Assembly (NCBI RefSeq): GCF_047462415.1
Contig: NZ_JANSJE010000001.1
Location: 62,001 to 126,000 of the forward strand
Source: Thermostichus sp047462415
GTDB lineage: Bacteria; Cyanobacteriota; Cyanobacteriia; Thermostichales; Thermostichaceae
Direction: 5' to 3'
DNA length: 64,000 nucleotides
How positions within the stretch are numbered: the stretch's first letter is position 1; the number at the start of each line of letters is the position of its first letter. The translations under genes were made by a program, and so were the position numbers. Positions 25,651 to 37,519 of this stretch are shown here, piece after piece. The notes below the pieces were generated by a model that was given only the letters and a program-made list of their open reading frames with translations, did not search any database and had not been told where the DNA came from.

Positions 25651-28600
25651 ATGGGATCCCAGGATAACATTCCACCTGAGGGAGCCGAGCAGTCCCGCTC
25701 TTACTCGTTCAACTTCACCGTTTCGGGATCCCGGCAGCAGGTTTTGCGGGGGTTGCAAGCCTTGCTGGAGCTGGGTTTGCTGACGCCGGAGCACTTTCGC
25801 CATCTGGTGGAGCAGTATCGGCTGGAGGCGGAATCGGCGCCAGGAGCCACTTCTGTCGGCGGGGGGATCCCAGCCAGTCTGGGCTCGGCCTACGTGCTCT
25901 GGATTTTAGGTTTGTTCGGCCTTTGCGGTCTGCACCGCTTCTATCTGGGTCGCTGGCGCACAGGGCTGCTCTGGCTGCTGACTTTTGGGCTGCTGGGGAT
26001 CGGCCAGCTCCTCGATTTGATCTGGATCCCGCAGATGGTGCGGGAAAGAAATGCTGGCTTGGCCGGCTCTGGGGTTGTCGTGGCGGGGGAAGAGCCGCCA
26101 ACCGAAACCAGGGAGCTCTCCTCTCCCCCGGGGATAGCTGTGTTGTTGCACAACTTGCTGTCTGAGCTGAGCGTAGCTTGGCTGCTGCTCCTGGGCCTGT
26201 TTTTGGTGGTGGTCTCTTCGGGGGTGCTGGCGGCCAGCCGCTGGCAAGAGTTTTCCCCGGCAGCTCAGTACGGGGTGCTCTTGGCTTATACGGCGGCGTT
26301 TGGGGTGGGAGCGAGGTGGGCGCAGCGGCAGGACGGGCTGCGTCTGACAAGCCAAACTTTAGAGGCTGTTGCTTTGCTGCTGCTGCCGATCAACATGTGG
26401 GCGCTGGACGGGCTGGGGATCCCGTGGGGGATCCGAGCTGTTGCTTTGGGGTTACTCACAGGGATCCCGTGGGGAGCCTGGCGACGGGCCGACTTGCTGG
26501 GGGCGGGTTCTGCTTTCTACGGAACGTTGGTGAACTTCTTATCTCTTTCTGGTTTACACCTCTTCTGGAGCCTAGGGCCGCCGGAGTCTCGTCCCACTCT
26601 TGTCCTTGGGATCCTCTACTTGGGGATCCTCAGCACCGTGATTTACACCTGGAGCCGCCGCTCGCTGGCCCGGCTGTGGCTCATCGGGGCGGCTGGATCC
26701 CTGTTGATCTTGCGGGGGTTGCTCTCGGGGCAGGTGCAGGTGTCGCAGTTGGGGTTGGCGGTGGCCCTCTTGGGTTGGCTGCCCCAAAGCCCGGCTGAGG
26801 ACTACGAGCCGGCTCAGGTGGGGCGGCCCTGGTGGAGCGGGGTGCTGTTGATTTTGGGCTGGCTGCTGGCGGCCAGCGACTGGGGGGAGAACGCCTGGCA
26901 GGTGTTGGCCATCAGCCTGCTGGGAATCCGCTTCTTGGCGAGGCGACTGAGCCAACGTCAGCAGAGGGTGGAGTTGGCGCTGCTGTTTTTGCTGGGTCTG
27001 GAAACTGCCTGGGCCTTTTGGCAGGTGTGGCCGGCAAGCTGGCGGGAGAGCGTGCTGGCGCTGTTAACGGGTGGGTTGCAGCCCCTCGACTCTGTTTGGG
27101 GGCTGCTGGGGCTGGTGCTGTTGCCCTATGAGGTGCTGTGGCTGGGGCTGGCGGCCCGCTGGCAGCAGAGACCTCGGGAAGGCGAGGAGGCGGGTTTTGC
27201 GGCGCTGGCAGAACCGACGGAGCGCTTGGTGTTGGGGCTGGGCGGATCCCTCTTGCTTTTGAGCTTTCCCCAGCCGGCGATTTGCTTTTGGCATTTGCTG
27301 TTGAGTACTGGCATCCTGGCCTGGTGGCTGCGGCAGAAGTCCAGGGTTGGCGCTGGGTGGGTATTTCTGACCCATGCCTATGGGCTGGGGGCGCTTCTGG
27401 CCGGGATCCGCTGGCTTTGGCCTGATTGGAGCCTGTCCAGTTGGGGGGCCATCTTGCTGCTGCTGGGCTTGCTGGAATGGACGGGGCGGGTGGCGCTGGG
27501 CGGGCGGTTGTTGGCAGCCTCAGGACATTTTGGGGGACTGCCGGTGCGGCTGTGGCAGCAGAGCGCCGAAGGGATGGGGCTGGTGCTGCTGGGATCCAGC
27601 TACTTTGTGTTTTTGGCGCAGGGCACGGAGTCCATTGGCTGGCTGTGGCTGGCGGTGCCCTCGGTTTTGACGGCGGCGCAGGTGTGGGCCTGGCCGCCCC
27701 TGGCGTTTATGCCTCGCTGGTTGCAGATCCCGGAGCAAGGGGGATCTTTTTCTTGGCGACAAGGGATTCCGGCGCGGGGATCCCTGCGCCTTCTGGCGGT
27801 GCTTTCCCTGGTGATGGCCCAGGGGCTCACCCTCGGCAGGCCGGGCCTGGATCTGCTCGGGCTAGGGCTGGGAGTGCTGCTGCTGGCAACTCAGGTGTGG
27901 CTGTGGGCTTCTCCCTCTCCCAGTTCTCCTACTCCAGAAGCACTGCTGGCGGTGGCCTTTGGTGTAGGGATCGGCCTGGTGGGAATCAGCCGGCTATTGC
28001 CGACGCTCACGGAAGCGGAGTGGCTGCTGGCCTTGGCGGTGCTGGGGTTGCTCTTGAGCGGCTGTCGCTACGGAATTTTGCGCCTCTCTTCTCGCCTACA
28101 AGCCGCTTACCGACCGGCCCTGGATGGCTGGGGCCTGCTGTTGGGGTTGGTGCTCCTCTTTGCCCTCACAGTGGCGACAACGGCGGCCCTGGCGGATCCT
28201 TCTCGGCTCCCCATTTCCGTCGGCAAGCAGCCCATGTTCCCCGGCGCTCTGCCCTTGGCGGCTGGGGTGGCCCTGGTGGCGCTCGGCCTGCGGCTGGGGG
28301 TGGCTCTCTCAAGGGGTGGCTCGGCGGTCGTTGGCGCCGACGGGACGGACTCTGCCACCGGCTCGGTTTCCTGGGCGGTGGTGGAAGGGATCGCCTACGG
28401 GCTGATCTGGGCTTTGGAGCTGGGGGCGACCGGCATCCTGCTCTGGGTTGTGCAGGGATCCCGTCCCGTCCTGCCTCTGTGGGCCGTCCTCAACCTGGGC
28501 TTGGGGATCCTCTTCTGGATAGGGCCGGAGAAACTCCTGTTCCCCGGCGGGGGAGAGCTCCTGCAGCGAGTCCAGACCCTGAGTTGCTGGAAGACAGGGC

Positions 28601-29979
28601 CGCTGATCTATGCCGGGCTGGGTTGGCTGGGATCCCATGCCCAGTGGAGCGAGCTGACGGGCGTGGGCAGCTTAGGCCTGGCCATCGTGTTGTTGGGCCT
28701 GGGGCAGGGGATCCCAGGGGCACAAGAGCAAGGTGGGGACTCCGTCCCACTTACGCGAACGGAAGAAGACCCTCCCGTCAACTGGAAGGGGATCCTGGGG
28801 GCCTGCGGGATGTCACTGGCTGCCTACGAGAGCTGGATTCACTTCCTGAGCCAGCAGACAGGGGGATCCTGGGGAGATGGACTGGTGCTGACCGCGTTGC
28901 TGGGATGGCTCCTGGCAGTGGTCTACCGCCTTTGCCCCCCTTGGCTGGTGGCGACCCTGCAGCTTAAAAGAGCTTGGCTGCGCTGGATGGCCTCGGCCAA
29001 CTGGGCCCTGGCCAACCTCGTCCTTTGGCCTGCGCTTTTCGATCTTCGCCTCAGCCGGTGGGGGCGGCTCCTCTGGGTGCTGACGGGATCCGGCCTGGCG
29101 GCCTATGCCGCCGCCCAGGGGAGAAGATCGACGCCGGGATCCCCGACAGAGCCGGGCTGGCTGCCAACGGCCTGGTGCCACCTCAGCGCTTGGCAGGGAG
29201 TCGGCATCTGCCTGGGTAGTATGTGGCTGGGCTTCCCCAGCTTGAGGGTGGAGCAATGGGCCGGATCCCTGCTCTGTGGGCTGGGACTCCTCTATTACTT
29301 TCTGCCCTGGCAACGGTGGGGCTGGCCGGCGGATCCCTGGTCAAATACGGCCTTGGTGGCGCCGTTGCTGGCCCTGGTGGTGACGGCGGGCGGCGACAAC
29401 AACAGCAATTTGTTGCTGGGGGCAGCCTACTACGCTTTCTTGGCCATCTGGCGCTCCCAGGTGCGCCTGGGCTACATCAGCTTGTTTTTGAGCAACTGGA
29501 TCCTGTGGAATTACGGCTGGCAGCAGGATTGGGCTTCCCTGACCCTCTATGCCCTGCCTCTGGTGGGATCCCTGCTCTATGTGGCCCAGGTGGATCCCGG
29601 ACTGCAACAGGCTGGTGCTCGAGAGAGTCGGCACCGGCTGCGGGCCTTCTCGTCGGGTCTATTGGTGTTGGTGACTTTGATCGAAACCCACGGGCAACTG
29701 GGGGCGGGGTTTTGGCCGGTGGGGCTGGGCTTGGCTTTGGGGGTACTGGGTTTGGCGCTGCGGGTGCGGGCCTACCTGTGGGCGGGCACCCTGGGCTTTG
29801 GCCTGGGCGTCTTGCGGCAGGGGTGGCTGTGGGTAACCACTGACCCAATCCTGTTGTGGGGGATGGGGATCTTGCTGGGGGTGCTCTTGATTTGGGCAGC
29901 AGCCAATTTTGAGCAGCGCCGAGAACAGGTGGGATCCCGGCTCTCTGCCTGGCTAGAGCAACTGCAGGGCTGGGAATAG
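25651..29979 (+). CDS. Giant polytopic membrane protein, TM2 domain plus DUF2157-like region
   Basis: 1442 residues. Residues 20-60 are a soluble start with a short helix (LLTPEHFRHLVEQYRLEAE). Residues 78-130 form a TM2 domain with the signature GLCGLHRFYLGRWRTGLLWL. From about 165 to the end there is an almost unbroken series of hydrophobic helices, roughly forty, very rich in Leu, Trp and Gly. The stretch SRWQEFSPAAQYGVLLAYTA near residue 190 resembles the DUF2157 membrane family. There is no catalytic motif I can name. ATG 25651 was chosen; rodA follows 33 bases after the stop. Function unknown; length and lack of large loops are unusual. Confidence 0.8.
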   Translation: MGSQDNIPPEGAEQSRSYSFNFTVSGSRQQVLRGLQALLELGLLTPEHFRHLVEQYRLEAESAPGATSVGGGIPASLGSAYVLWILGLFGLCGLHRFYLGRWRTGLLWLLTFGLLGIGQLLDLIWIPQMVRERNAGLAGSGVVVAGEEPPTETRELSSPPGIAVLLHNLLSELSVAWLLLLGLFLVVVSSGVLAASRWQEFSPAAQYGVLLAYTAAFGVGARWAQRQDGLRLTSQTLEAVALLLLPINMWALDGLGIPWGIRAVALGLLTGIPWGAWRRADLLGAGSAFYGTLVNFLSLSGLHLFWSLGPPESRPTLVLGILYLGILSTVIYTWSRRSLARLWLIGAAGSLLILRGLLSGQVQVSQLGLAVALLGWLPQSPAEDYEPAQVGRPWWSGVLLILGWLLAASDWGENAWQVLAISLLGIRFLARRLSQRQQRVELALLFLLGLETAWAFWQVWPASWRESVLALLTGGLQPLDSVWGLLGLVLLPYEVLWLGLAARWQQRPREGEEAGFAALAEPTERLVLGLGGSLLLLSFPQPAICFWHLLLSTGILAWWLRQKSRVGAGWVFLTHAYGLGALLAGIRWLWPDWSLSSWGAILLLLGLLEWTGRVALGGRLLAASGHFGGLPVRLWQQSAEGMGLVLLGSSYFVFLAQGTESIGWLWLAVPSVLTAAQVWAWPPLAFMPRWLQIPEQGGSFSWRQGIPARGSLRLLAVLSLVMAQGLTLGRPGLDLLGLGLGVLLLATQVWLWASPSPSSPTPEALLAVAFGVGIGLVGISRLLPTLTEAEWLLALAVLGLLLSGCRYGILRLSSRLQAAYRPALDGWGLLLGLVLLFALTVATTAALADPSRLPISVGKQPMFPGALPLAAGVALVALGLRLGVALSRGGSAVVGADGTDSATGSVSWAVVEGIAYGLIWALELGATGILLWVVQGSRPVLPLWAVLNLGLGILFWIGPEKLLFPGGGELLQRVQTLSCWKTGPLIYAGLGWLGSHAQWSELTGVGSLGLAIVLLGLGQGIPGAQEQGGDSVPLTRTEEDPPVNWKGILGACGMSLAAYESWIHFLSQQTGGSWGDGLVLTALLGWLLAVVYRLCPPWLVATLQLKRAWLRWMASANWALANLVLWPALFDLRLSRWGRLLWVLTGSGLAAYAAAQGRRSTPGSPTEPGWLPTAWCHLSAWQGVGICLGSMWLGFPSLRVEQWAGSLLCGLGLLYYFLPWQRWGWPADPWSNTALVAPLLALVVTAGGDNNSNLLLGAAYYAFLAIWRSQVRLGYISLFLSNWILWNYGWQQDWASLTLYALPLVGSLLYVAQVDPGLQQAGARESRHRLRAFSSGLLVLVTLIETHGQLGAGFWPVGLGLALGVLGLALRVRAYLWAGTLGFGLGVLRQGWLWVTTDPILLWGMGILLGVLLIWAAANFEQRREQVGSRLSAWLEQLQGWE

Positions 29980-30012
29980 AGATAAACTGGTGCCGGCGTC
30001 GCTCCATCAGAT

Positions 30013-31332
30013 ATGGCCCTCTTCCTGTCCAGCGCTGATCCGAAAGTGCCCCCCCAGTCAAGGTGGAAACAGCTCCTGCAGCAAATCCTGTTGCCTTGGC
30101 GGGAGTTCGACGGCATTTTGCTGGCCACGGTGCTGGCCTTGACGGGCATCGGCATCATCGCCATCCGCAGCGCTGTCTGGGAGCGTCCCATCAGCCACTA
30201 CTGGCTGCAGCAGTTGATCATGGCCGGGATCAGCCTGGTGTTTTTGGCGATGGTGGCGCGGATCCCCTACGAGCGGCTGCTGCGCTGGCATTGGTTCACC
30301 TATGGCCTGACCTTGGCGGGCTTGATTGCAGTGCTCTTTTTCGGCACGGCGGGAGGAGGGGCAGAGCGGTGGATCTCCATTGCCGGCGTCCAGGTACAGC
30401 CTTCCGAGTTTGCCAAGTTGGGGGTCATCATCACCCTGGCGGCCATTTTGCACCACTGGCCAATCAAATACTTCAGCCAAATCTGGGTGGCTGTTGCCGT
30501 CGTCGCTCCTCCTTGGGTTTTGATCTTCCTGCAGCCCAACTTGGGCACTGCCCTGGTGTTTGTGGTGATCTTGCTGGTCATGCTCTACTGGGCCGGGGCC
30601 AAGGGCAGTTGGATCCTCCTGCTGCTGTCGCCGGGGGTGGGGGCCATTCTCTACGGCCTGCACACCCGCGCGGAGTTGAGCTGGATGCTCTGGGTCTGGC
30701 TGATCTGGTGCCTGGGCATGGCGAGCCTAGCGGCTTGGCGGCTGCCTTGGCGGTGGACAGGAGCGATGACCTTTGGAGTGATCAACCTGCTCTCCGGGCA
30801 TCTGGGCCAGGTGGCCTGGCACATCCTCAAGCCCTACCAGCGGCGGCGGCTGGAGATTTTTATCGATCCCATGCAAGAGCCCTGGGGATCCGGCTACCAC
30901 CTGATTCAATCCCGCATCGCCATCGGCGCCGGTGGGCTCTGGGGCCGTGGCATCCAGCAGGGCACCCAAACCCAACTGGACTTTATCCCCGAGCAGCACA
31001 CCGATTTCATTTTCTCGGCCATTGGGGAAGAGATGGGCTTTGTCGGCACCCTGACGGTGCTGATCCTGTTTTGGATTCTGTGTGCGCGGCTGATCTGGAT
31101 TGCCCAAGGAGCCAAGGACAATTTCGGGTCTCTCATTGCCATCGGGGTGTTGGCGATGATCCTCTTTCAGGCGGTAGTCAATATCGGCATGACGATTGGC
31201 TTGGCCCCCATCACCGGCCTGCCCTTGCCTTTTTTGAGCTATGGCCGCTCGGCTCTGTTGACCAACTTTCTGGCCATCGGCCTGGTGGAATCGGTGGTGA
31301 TGCACCGCCAACGCACCACCTTTTTCAAGTAA
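30013..31332 (+). CDS. rodA: Rod-shape-determining SEDS glycosyltransferase
   Basis: 439 residues and about ten membrane helices. SEDS family features: PSEFAKLGVIITLA, FLQPNLGTALVFVVI, DPMQEPWGSGYHLIQSRIAIG, the loop IPEQHTDFIFSAIGEEMGF with the essential Asp, and LPLPFLSYGRSALLTN. RodA polymerises lipid II into glycan strands during cell elongation with a class B PBP, which is not in this window. The glycine usually after SYG is replaced by Arg, as I recall for cyanobacterial RodA. It follows the giant membrane protein gene closely. Confidence 0.92.
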   Translation: MALFLSSADPKVPPQSRWKQLLQQILLPWREFDGILLATVLALTGIGIIAIRSAVWERPISHYWLQQLIMAGISLVFLAMVARIPYERLLRWHWFTYGLTLAGLIAVLFFGTAGGGAERWISIAGVQVQPSEFAKLGVIITLAAILHHWPIKYFSQIWVAVAVVAPPWVLIFLQPNLGTALVFVVILLVMLYWAGAKGSWILLLLSPGVGAILYGLHTRAELSWMLWVWLIWCLGMASLAAWRLPWRWTGAMTFGVINLLSGHLGQVAWHILKPYQRRRLEIFIDPMQEPWGSGYHLIQSRIAIGAGGLWGRGIQQGTQTQLDFIPEQHTDFIFSAIGEEMGFVGTLTVLILFWILCARLIWIAQGAKDNFGSLIAIGVLAMILFQAVVNIGMTIGLAPITGLPLPFLSYGRSALLTNFLAIGLVESVVMHRQRTTFFK

Positions 31333-31341
31333 TTTCAAGAG

Positions 31342-31371
31342 TTCCCCTCTCCCTTTGGGACAAGGGCCGGG
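31342..31371. repeat. Fragment of the CCCCTCTCCC repeat family
   Basis: CCCCTCTCCCTTTGGGACAAGGGCCGGGG follows the rodA stop by about ten bases. It matches the left arm of the dispersed palindrome, but the right arm is degraded. It may act as a leftover rodA terminator, although no T-run follows. Confidence 0.45.
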
Positions 31372-31490
31372 GATCGATCCCTTGCTCTACCCCTGCTGGG
31401 GTAGGTATCCTATTCCCACCCCCCTCCCGTCGTTCCTTGTAGGGAGCTGCGGCGCGGTTGGGATCCCTTGTCTGTACCGGTCTTGTCGCC

Positions 31491-33449
<1,959 letters not shown>

Positions 33450-33506
33450 ACTGCCAACGCGCCGGCACTAAGATGGGGACATCGAGTCCTGGGTTGTCAA
33501 GCTCGC

Positions 33507-34727
33507 ATGTCGCCTCTGGATCCCGCACTTTACTTTGACCACAGCGCCACCACTCCGCCTCGGCCTGAGGTGATCGAGGCTATGGGGCTGGTGATGCAGG
33601 AGAGTTGGGGCAACCCCTCCAGCTTGCATGGGTGGGGAGAACGGGCGGCCATGGCCATGGAACGGGCGCGGCAGCAGGTGGCCGAGCTGCTCAACTGTGA
33701 GCCGGAGACGCTGCTGTTTACCTCTGGCGGAACGGAGTCCAACAACCTGGCCCTGTTTGGGGTGGCGCAGCGCTACTCCACTCCCCAGCATCTCATCATC
33801 TCCAGCGTCGAGCACGCCTCGGTGGAGAATGCCGCCCGTCGGTTGCAGGCCCAGGGCTGGGAGGTAACCCGTCTGCCGGTGAACTCCGCCGGCCAGGTGG
33901 ATCCCCAAACCTTGATCCAGGCGTTGCAGCCCAAGACCGTTCTGGTCTCCATCGTCCACGGCCAGAATGAGGTGGGATCCCTACAGCCGATTGCCGAGCT
34001 GGGCCGCCTCTGTCGCCAGGCTGGGGTGCTCTTCCACACCGACGCGGTGCAGACGGCGGGGCGGATCCCCCTGGATCTGGCGCAACTGCCTGTAGACCTG
34101 CTCTCCCTGTCTGGGCATAAGCTTTACGGGCCGCAGGGGGTGGGGGCGCTCTATGTGCGCCCAGGGGTGGAGCTGCAACCGTTGCTGCGGGGGGGCGGGC
34201 AAGAACGGCGGCTGCGAGCCGGCACCCAAGGGATCCCTGCCATTGTCGGCCTAGGGGTGGCGGCGGCTTTGGCAGCCCAAGAGCTGGAGCGGGAGACGGC
34301 CCGCCTGCGGCAGTTGCAACGGCAGCTGGCCCAGTTGCTGGCCTCTGTGCCGGGTTTACGGCTGATCGGCCCCTCGGATCTGGAGCAACGCCTGCCCCAC
34401 CACCTCAGCTACTGCACTGCCGCGATCCCGGGGCACGTGCTGGTGAGGGAGATGAGCCGCCAGGGAATCGCCATCAGCGCCGGCTCTGCCTGTAGCAGCG
34501 GCCAGCGGATCCCCAGCCGTATCCTTTTGGCCATGGGCTATTCCGAGGTCGAGGCCCTGGGATCTATCCGCCTCAGCCTGGGCAAGGCCACCACCCAAGC
34601 CGCGGTTGAGCAGGTGGCCCGCTCCCTGCAGGCTCTCCTCCGCTCTGCTGCTGGATCCCTTGAGGAGAAGGCAACCCAACCCCTGCCGTCGGCTCCTGCC
34701 GCTGAATTGGCGGCTGGGTTAAGGTGA
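33507..34727 (+). CDS. Cysteine desulfurase (NifS/IscS-type) family protein
   Basis: PLP enzyme that takes sulfur from cysteine for Fe-S clusters or tRNA thiolation. 406 residues: YFDHSATTPPRPEV at the start, TSGGTESNNLALFG, the PLP Lys in LLSLSGHKLYGPQGVGALYV, RAGTQGIPAIVGLG, and the persulfide Cys in SAGSACSSGQRIPSRIL, a group I (IscS/NifS) loop. The C-terminal 30 residues are an extra Ala/Pro tail. The next gene, a CPP1-like protein, begins 24 bases downstream. Whether it is the main IscS cannot be decided from this window. Confidence 0.88.
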   Translation: MSPLDPALYFDHSATTPPRPEVIEAMGLVMQESWGNPSSLHGWGERAAMAMERARQQVAELLNCEPETLLFTSGGTESNNLALFGVAQRYSTPQHLIISSVEHASVENAARRLQAQGWEVTRLPVNSAGQVDPQTLIQALQPKTVLVSIVHGQNEVGSLQPIAELGRLCRQAGVLFHTDAVQTAGRIPLDLAQLPVDLLSLSGHKLYGPQGVGALYVRPGVELQPLLRGGGQERRLRAGTQGIPAIVGLGVAAALAAQELERETARLRQLQRQLAQLLASVPGLRLIGPSDLEQRLPHHLSYCTAAIPGHVLVREMSRQGIAISAGSACSSGQRIPSRILLAMGYSEVEALGSIRLSLGKATTQAAVEQVARSLQALLRSAAGSLEEKATQPLPSAPAAELAAGLR

Positions 34728-34751
34728 TAGAGAGTTACAGGGCTGGTCGTC

Positions 34752-35360
34752 ATGGCTGAGATGAGTCCGTATCAGGTCTTAGGGGTCAGCGAAGAAGCCT
34801 CCTTTGAGGAGATCCAATCGGCGCGGGCCCGGCTCCTGGCCAGCTTGGGTGCGGATGAACAGCAGCAGGAGCGGGTGGAACAGGCCTACGACGCCATCCT
34901 GATGCAGCGCCTGCGCCTGCGCAAGGAGGGCAAGATCGCCGTCCCCGACCGCATTCGCTACGCCGAACAACGGGCTAGCCGTCCAGAGACAGAACCGAGT
35001 TTGACCCGTCCTGCTGCCCAAAATCCCCCCTGGATCAGCCGTTGGCTGGATAGCCCTTCTGCCCCGGATGTGCTCTGGCCCGCCGTGTTGCTGGGAGGGC
35101 TGGTGGGTTGGGTTGTCTTGGCCCCTGATGAGTATCCCTCCCTGCAACTGGCGCTGGGGCTGATGACCTGCATCTATTTCCTGTACCGCAAGGAGCGCCG
35201 CTTCCTTCGCGCTTTTCTCTTGGCGCTGGCAGGACTGAGCCTAGGACTGATGTTGGCCTACGGCATTGCCCTTCCCCTCACCGGCGGCGATGCCCCCGGC
35301 GCCCTGTTGGTGGGGATCACGTTTGGGGTGATGTGGCTGATAACCAGCTTTTTGCGCTAG
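34752..35360 (+). CDS. CPP1-like (DUF3353) J-domain-like membrane protein
   Basis: 202 residues. The first 75 residues are a J-like domain (SPYQVLGVSEEASFEEIQSARARLLA...VEQAYDAILMQRLRLR) without the HPD tripeptide needed to stimulate Hsp70. After a linker there are four membrane helices from about residue 95 to the end (VLWPAVLLGGLVGWVVLA, LALGLMTCIYFLY, AFLLALAGLSLGLMLAYGIAL, ALLVGITFGVMWLITSFL). This is the layout of plant CPP1, a chaperone-like factor for protochlorophyllide oxidoreductase, and of its cyanobacterial relatives. Role in chlorophyll enzyme stability is inferred from that family. Confidence 0.82.
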   Translation: MAEMSPYQVLGVSEEASFEEIQSARARLLASLGADEQQQERVEQAYDAILMQRLRLRKEGKIAVPDRIRYAEQRASRPETEPSLTRPAAQNPPWISRWLDSPSAPDVLWPAVLLGGLVGWVVLAPDEYPSLQLALGLMTCIYFLYRKERRFLRAFLLALAGLSLGLMLAYGIALPLTGGDAPGALLVGITFGVMWLITSFLR

Positions 35361-35470
35361 TTGGGGAGCTTCAGGTATACATTTGTGCTGCCTGTTCATT
35401 CAAGTCGTCCCAAGCCGGCTTGAGATACAGCCACTTCAAACAGCAACGAAACGGTTCGTTACGTCGTTCC

Positions 35471-35600
35471 CTAACTCCCCTCTCCCTCAGGGAGAGGGGT
35501 TGGGGGTGAGGGCCCTGAGGGAGAGGGGTTGGGGGTGGTCGCGTGAGCGGCGCGGAGCGCTTGGGCTAGCTCCCTGAGGGAGAGGGGTTGGGGGTGAGGG
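35471..35600. repeat. Second array of the CCCCTCTCCC palindromic repeat
   Basis: Three units of CTCCCTCAGGGAGAGGGGTTGGGGG-type sequence, the first a near-perfect palindrome, with GGTCGCGTGAGCGGCGCG at 35537 between units. Order and sequence match the array at 2184-2338, including the special stretch, so these two are copies of one composite element. The flanks also share an AAACG...TACGTTG-like start. Lies between the CPP1-like gene and uppS, whose ends converge on it. No gene in 35361-35631. Confidence 0.85.
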
Positions 35601-35631
35601 TCTGGTTTGATTGAACCAGGCGGGCATCCTC

Positions 35632-36378
<747 letters not shown>

Positions 36379-36383
36379 GCGGC

Positions 36384-37307
36384 TCAGTCTTTGGGAAGGG
36401 TTTTCTCGGGTTTGCGAAAGCGTTTGGCCAGATCGAGCAGGGATCCCCACCAGCGCAGCAGTCCATTGCGCAACCACGGGTGGGCCCACAATCCCTGCAG
36501 CGGGGCATCTCGTTTTTTAGCATCGCGGGGATTGCGCAACCGCTGCACCAGCAGTTTGTGTAGCTCGGCACTGGTCAGGGGTCGCTCCAGGCGTCCGCCT
36601 TCTGCCAGCGAAATGGATCCCGTTTCTTCTGAGACCACAATACACAAGCAGTTGGCTTGTTCGGTGATCCCCATGGCGGCGCGGTGTCGTGTGCCCAGTT
36701 GTCGGGAGGCGGCCCGCTCCGAAACCGGCAGGATCACCCCCGCTGCGCGAATGCGATCCCGGTGGATGACAACGGCCCCATCATGGAGCAAAGTTGAAGT
36801 CTGGAAAATCGTCTGCAGGATCTCCCGCGACACCCGCGCCTGGAGAGAGACCCCTTTGTCGGTAAACACCCGCGAGTCAATGGGCTGATCTGGCTCGATT
36901 ACAATCAGCGCCCCTGTCCGGTTTTGGGAAAGCTCTCGCACCGCCTGCACCAATTCTTCCACCAAATCCTCCTCAGGGTCGTCCTCGTCATTGCCTGCGT
37001 TGCCCGGCCACTCAACGCGGATGGCCCTCGCCAGTTGCTCCAGCAGCCGCCGAAACTCCGGCTGAAAGAGCACGCCCATGGCTACAGCTGCGGCCAGGAG
37101 CAGGCGATCCAAAATCAGGTGCACCAGCGGCAAGGAGGCTGTGGCCAGGTAGAGCACCAGGAGCACCATAAATCCCCGCACCAGCACCCCGGCCCGGCTC
37201 TCGCGGGTGTAGTAGAGGGCCAAAGCCAATAGCAAGACAGCCAGAGCCCAGTCCAAGAGGCTGAGAAAGGTAAATTGCTGTAGCCAAGCCCATAAGGCTG
37301 CCAGCAT
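36384..37307 (-). CDS. cdaA: Membrane diadenylate cyclase CdaA (c-di-AMP synthase)
   Basis: 307 residues: three N-terminal membrane helices (about 15-95), then a DisA_N-type cyclase domain. The catalytic motifs DGA (STLLHDGAVVIHRDRI) and RHR (LGTRHRAAMGI) are intact, so it should make c-di-AMP from two ATP. In other bacteria c-di-AMP controls potassium uptake, osmotic balance and wall homeostasis. An acidic insertion GNDEDDPEEDLVEE precedes the cyclase domain and a basic tail of about 50 residues follows it. Location between lysA and uppS links the signal to wall precursor supply; this cluster is common in cyanobacteria as I recall. Confidence 0.92.
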   Translation of the reverse strand: MLAALWAWLQQFTFLSLLDWALAVLLLALALYYTRESRAGVLVRGFMVLLVLYLATASLPLVHLILDRLLLAAAVAMGVLFQPEFRRLLEQLARAIRVEWPGNAGNDEDDPEEDLVEELVQAVRELSQNRTGALIVIEPDQPIDSRVFTDKGVSLQARVSREILQTIFQTSTLLHDGAVVIHRDRIRAAGVILPVSERAASRQLGTRHRAAMGITEQANCLCIVVSEETGSISLAEGGRLERPLTSAELHKLLVQRLRNPRDAKKRDAPLQGLWAHPWLRNGLLRWWGSLLDLAKRFRKPEKTLPKD

Positions 37308-37519
37308 GCCAAAAAACCCCGTTCACGCTCCCCTCATTGCAGACCTTCTGCCTGTGCCGCTCTCAGAACCCTTGTTGACTGCGGCCCCCAGACCAGCCTA
37401 CCACCCACCTCCTATCTGTTTTCCAGTCTCGCCCGCCCAAGACCGATGTGAGTTGCCCTTGCGGGACAAGCGGTACCCCCTTCCTCAACTGAGACGGCTG
37501 TGGTCAACCAACCTCCGCC

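Noticed and set aside
27426..28967. 513-codon frame inside the giant membrane gene
   Set aside because: Composition is Gly/Ala/Arg-rich frame-shift shadow; the overlapping frame forms consistent membrane helices.
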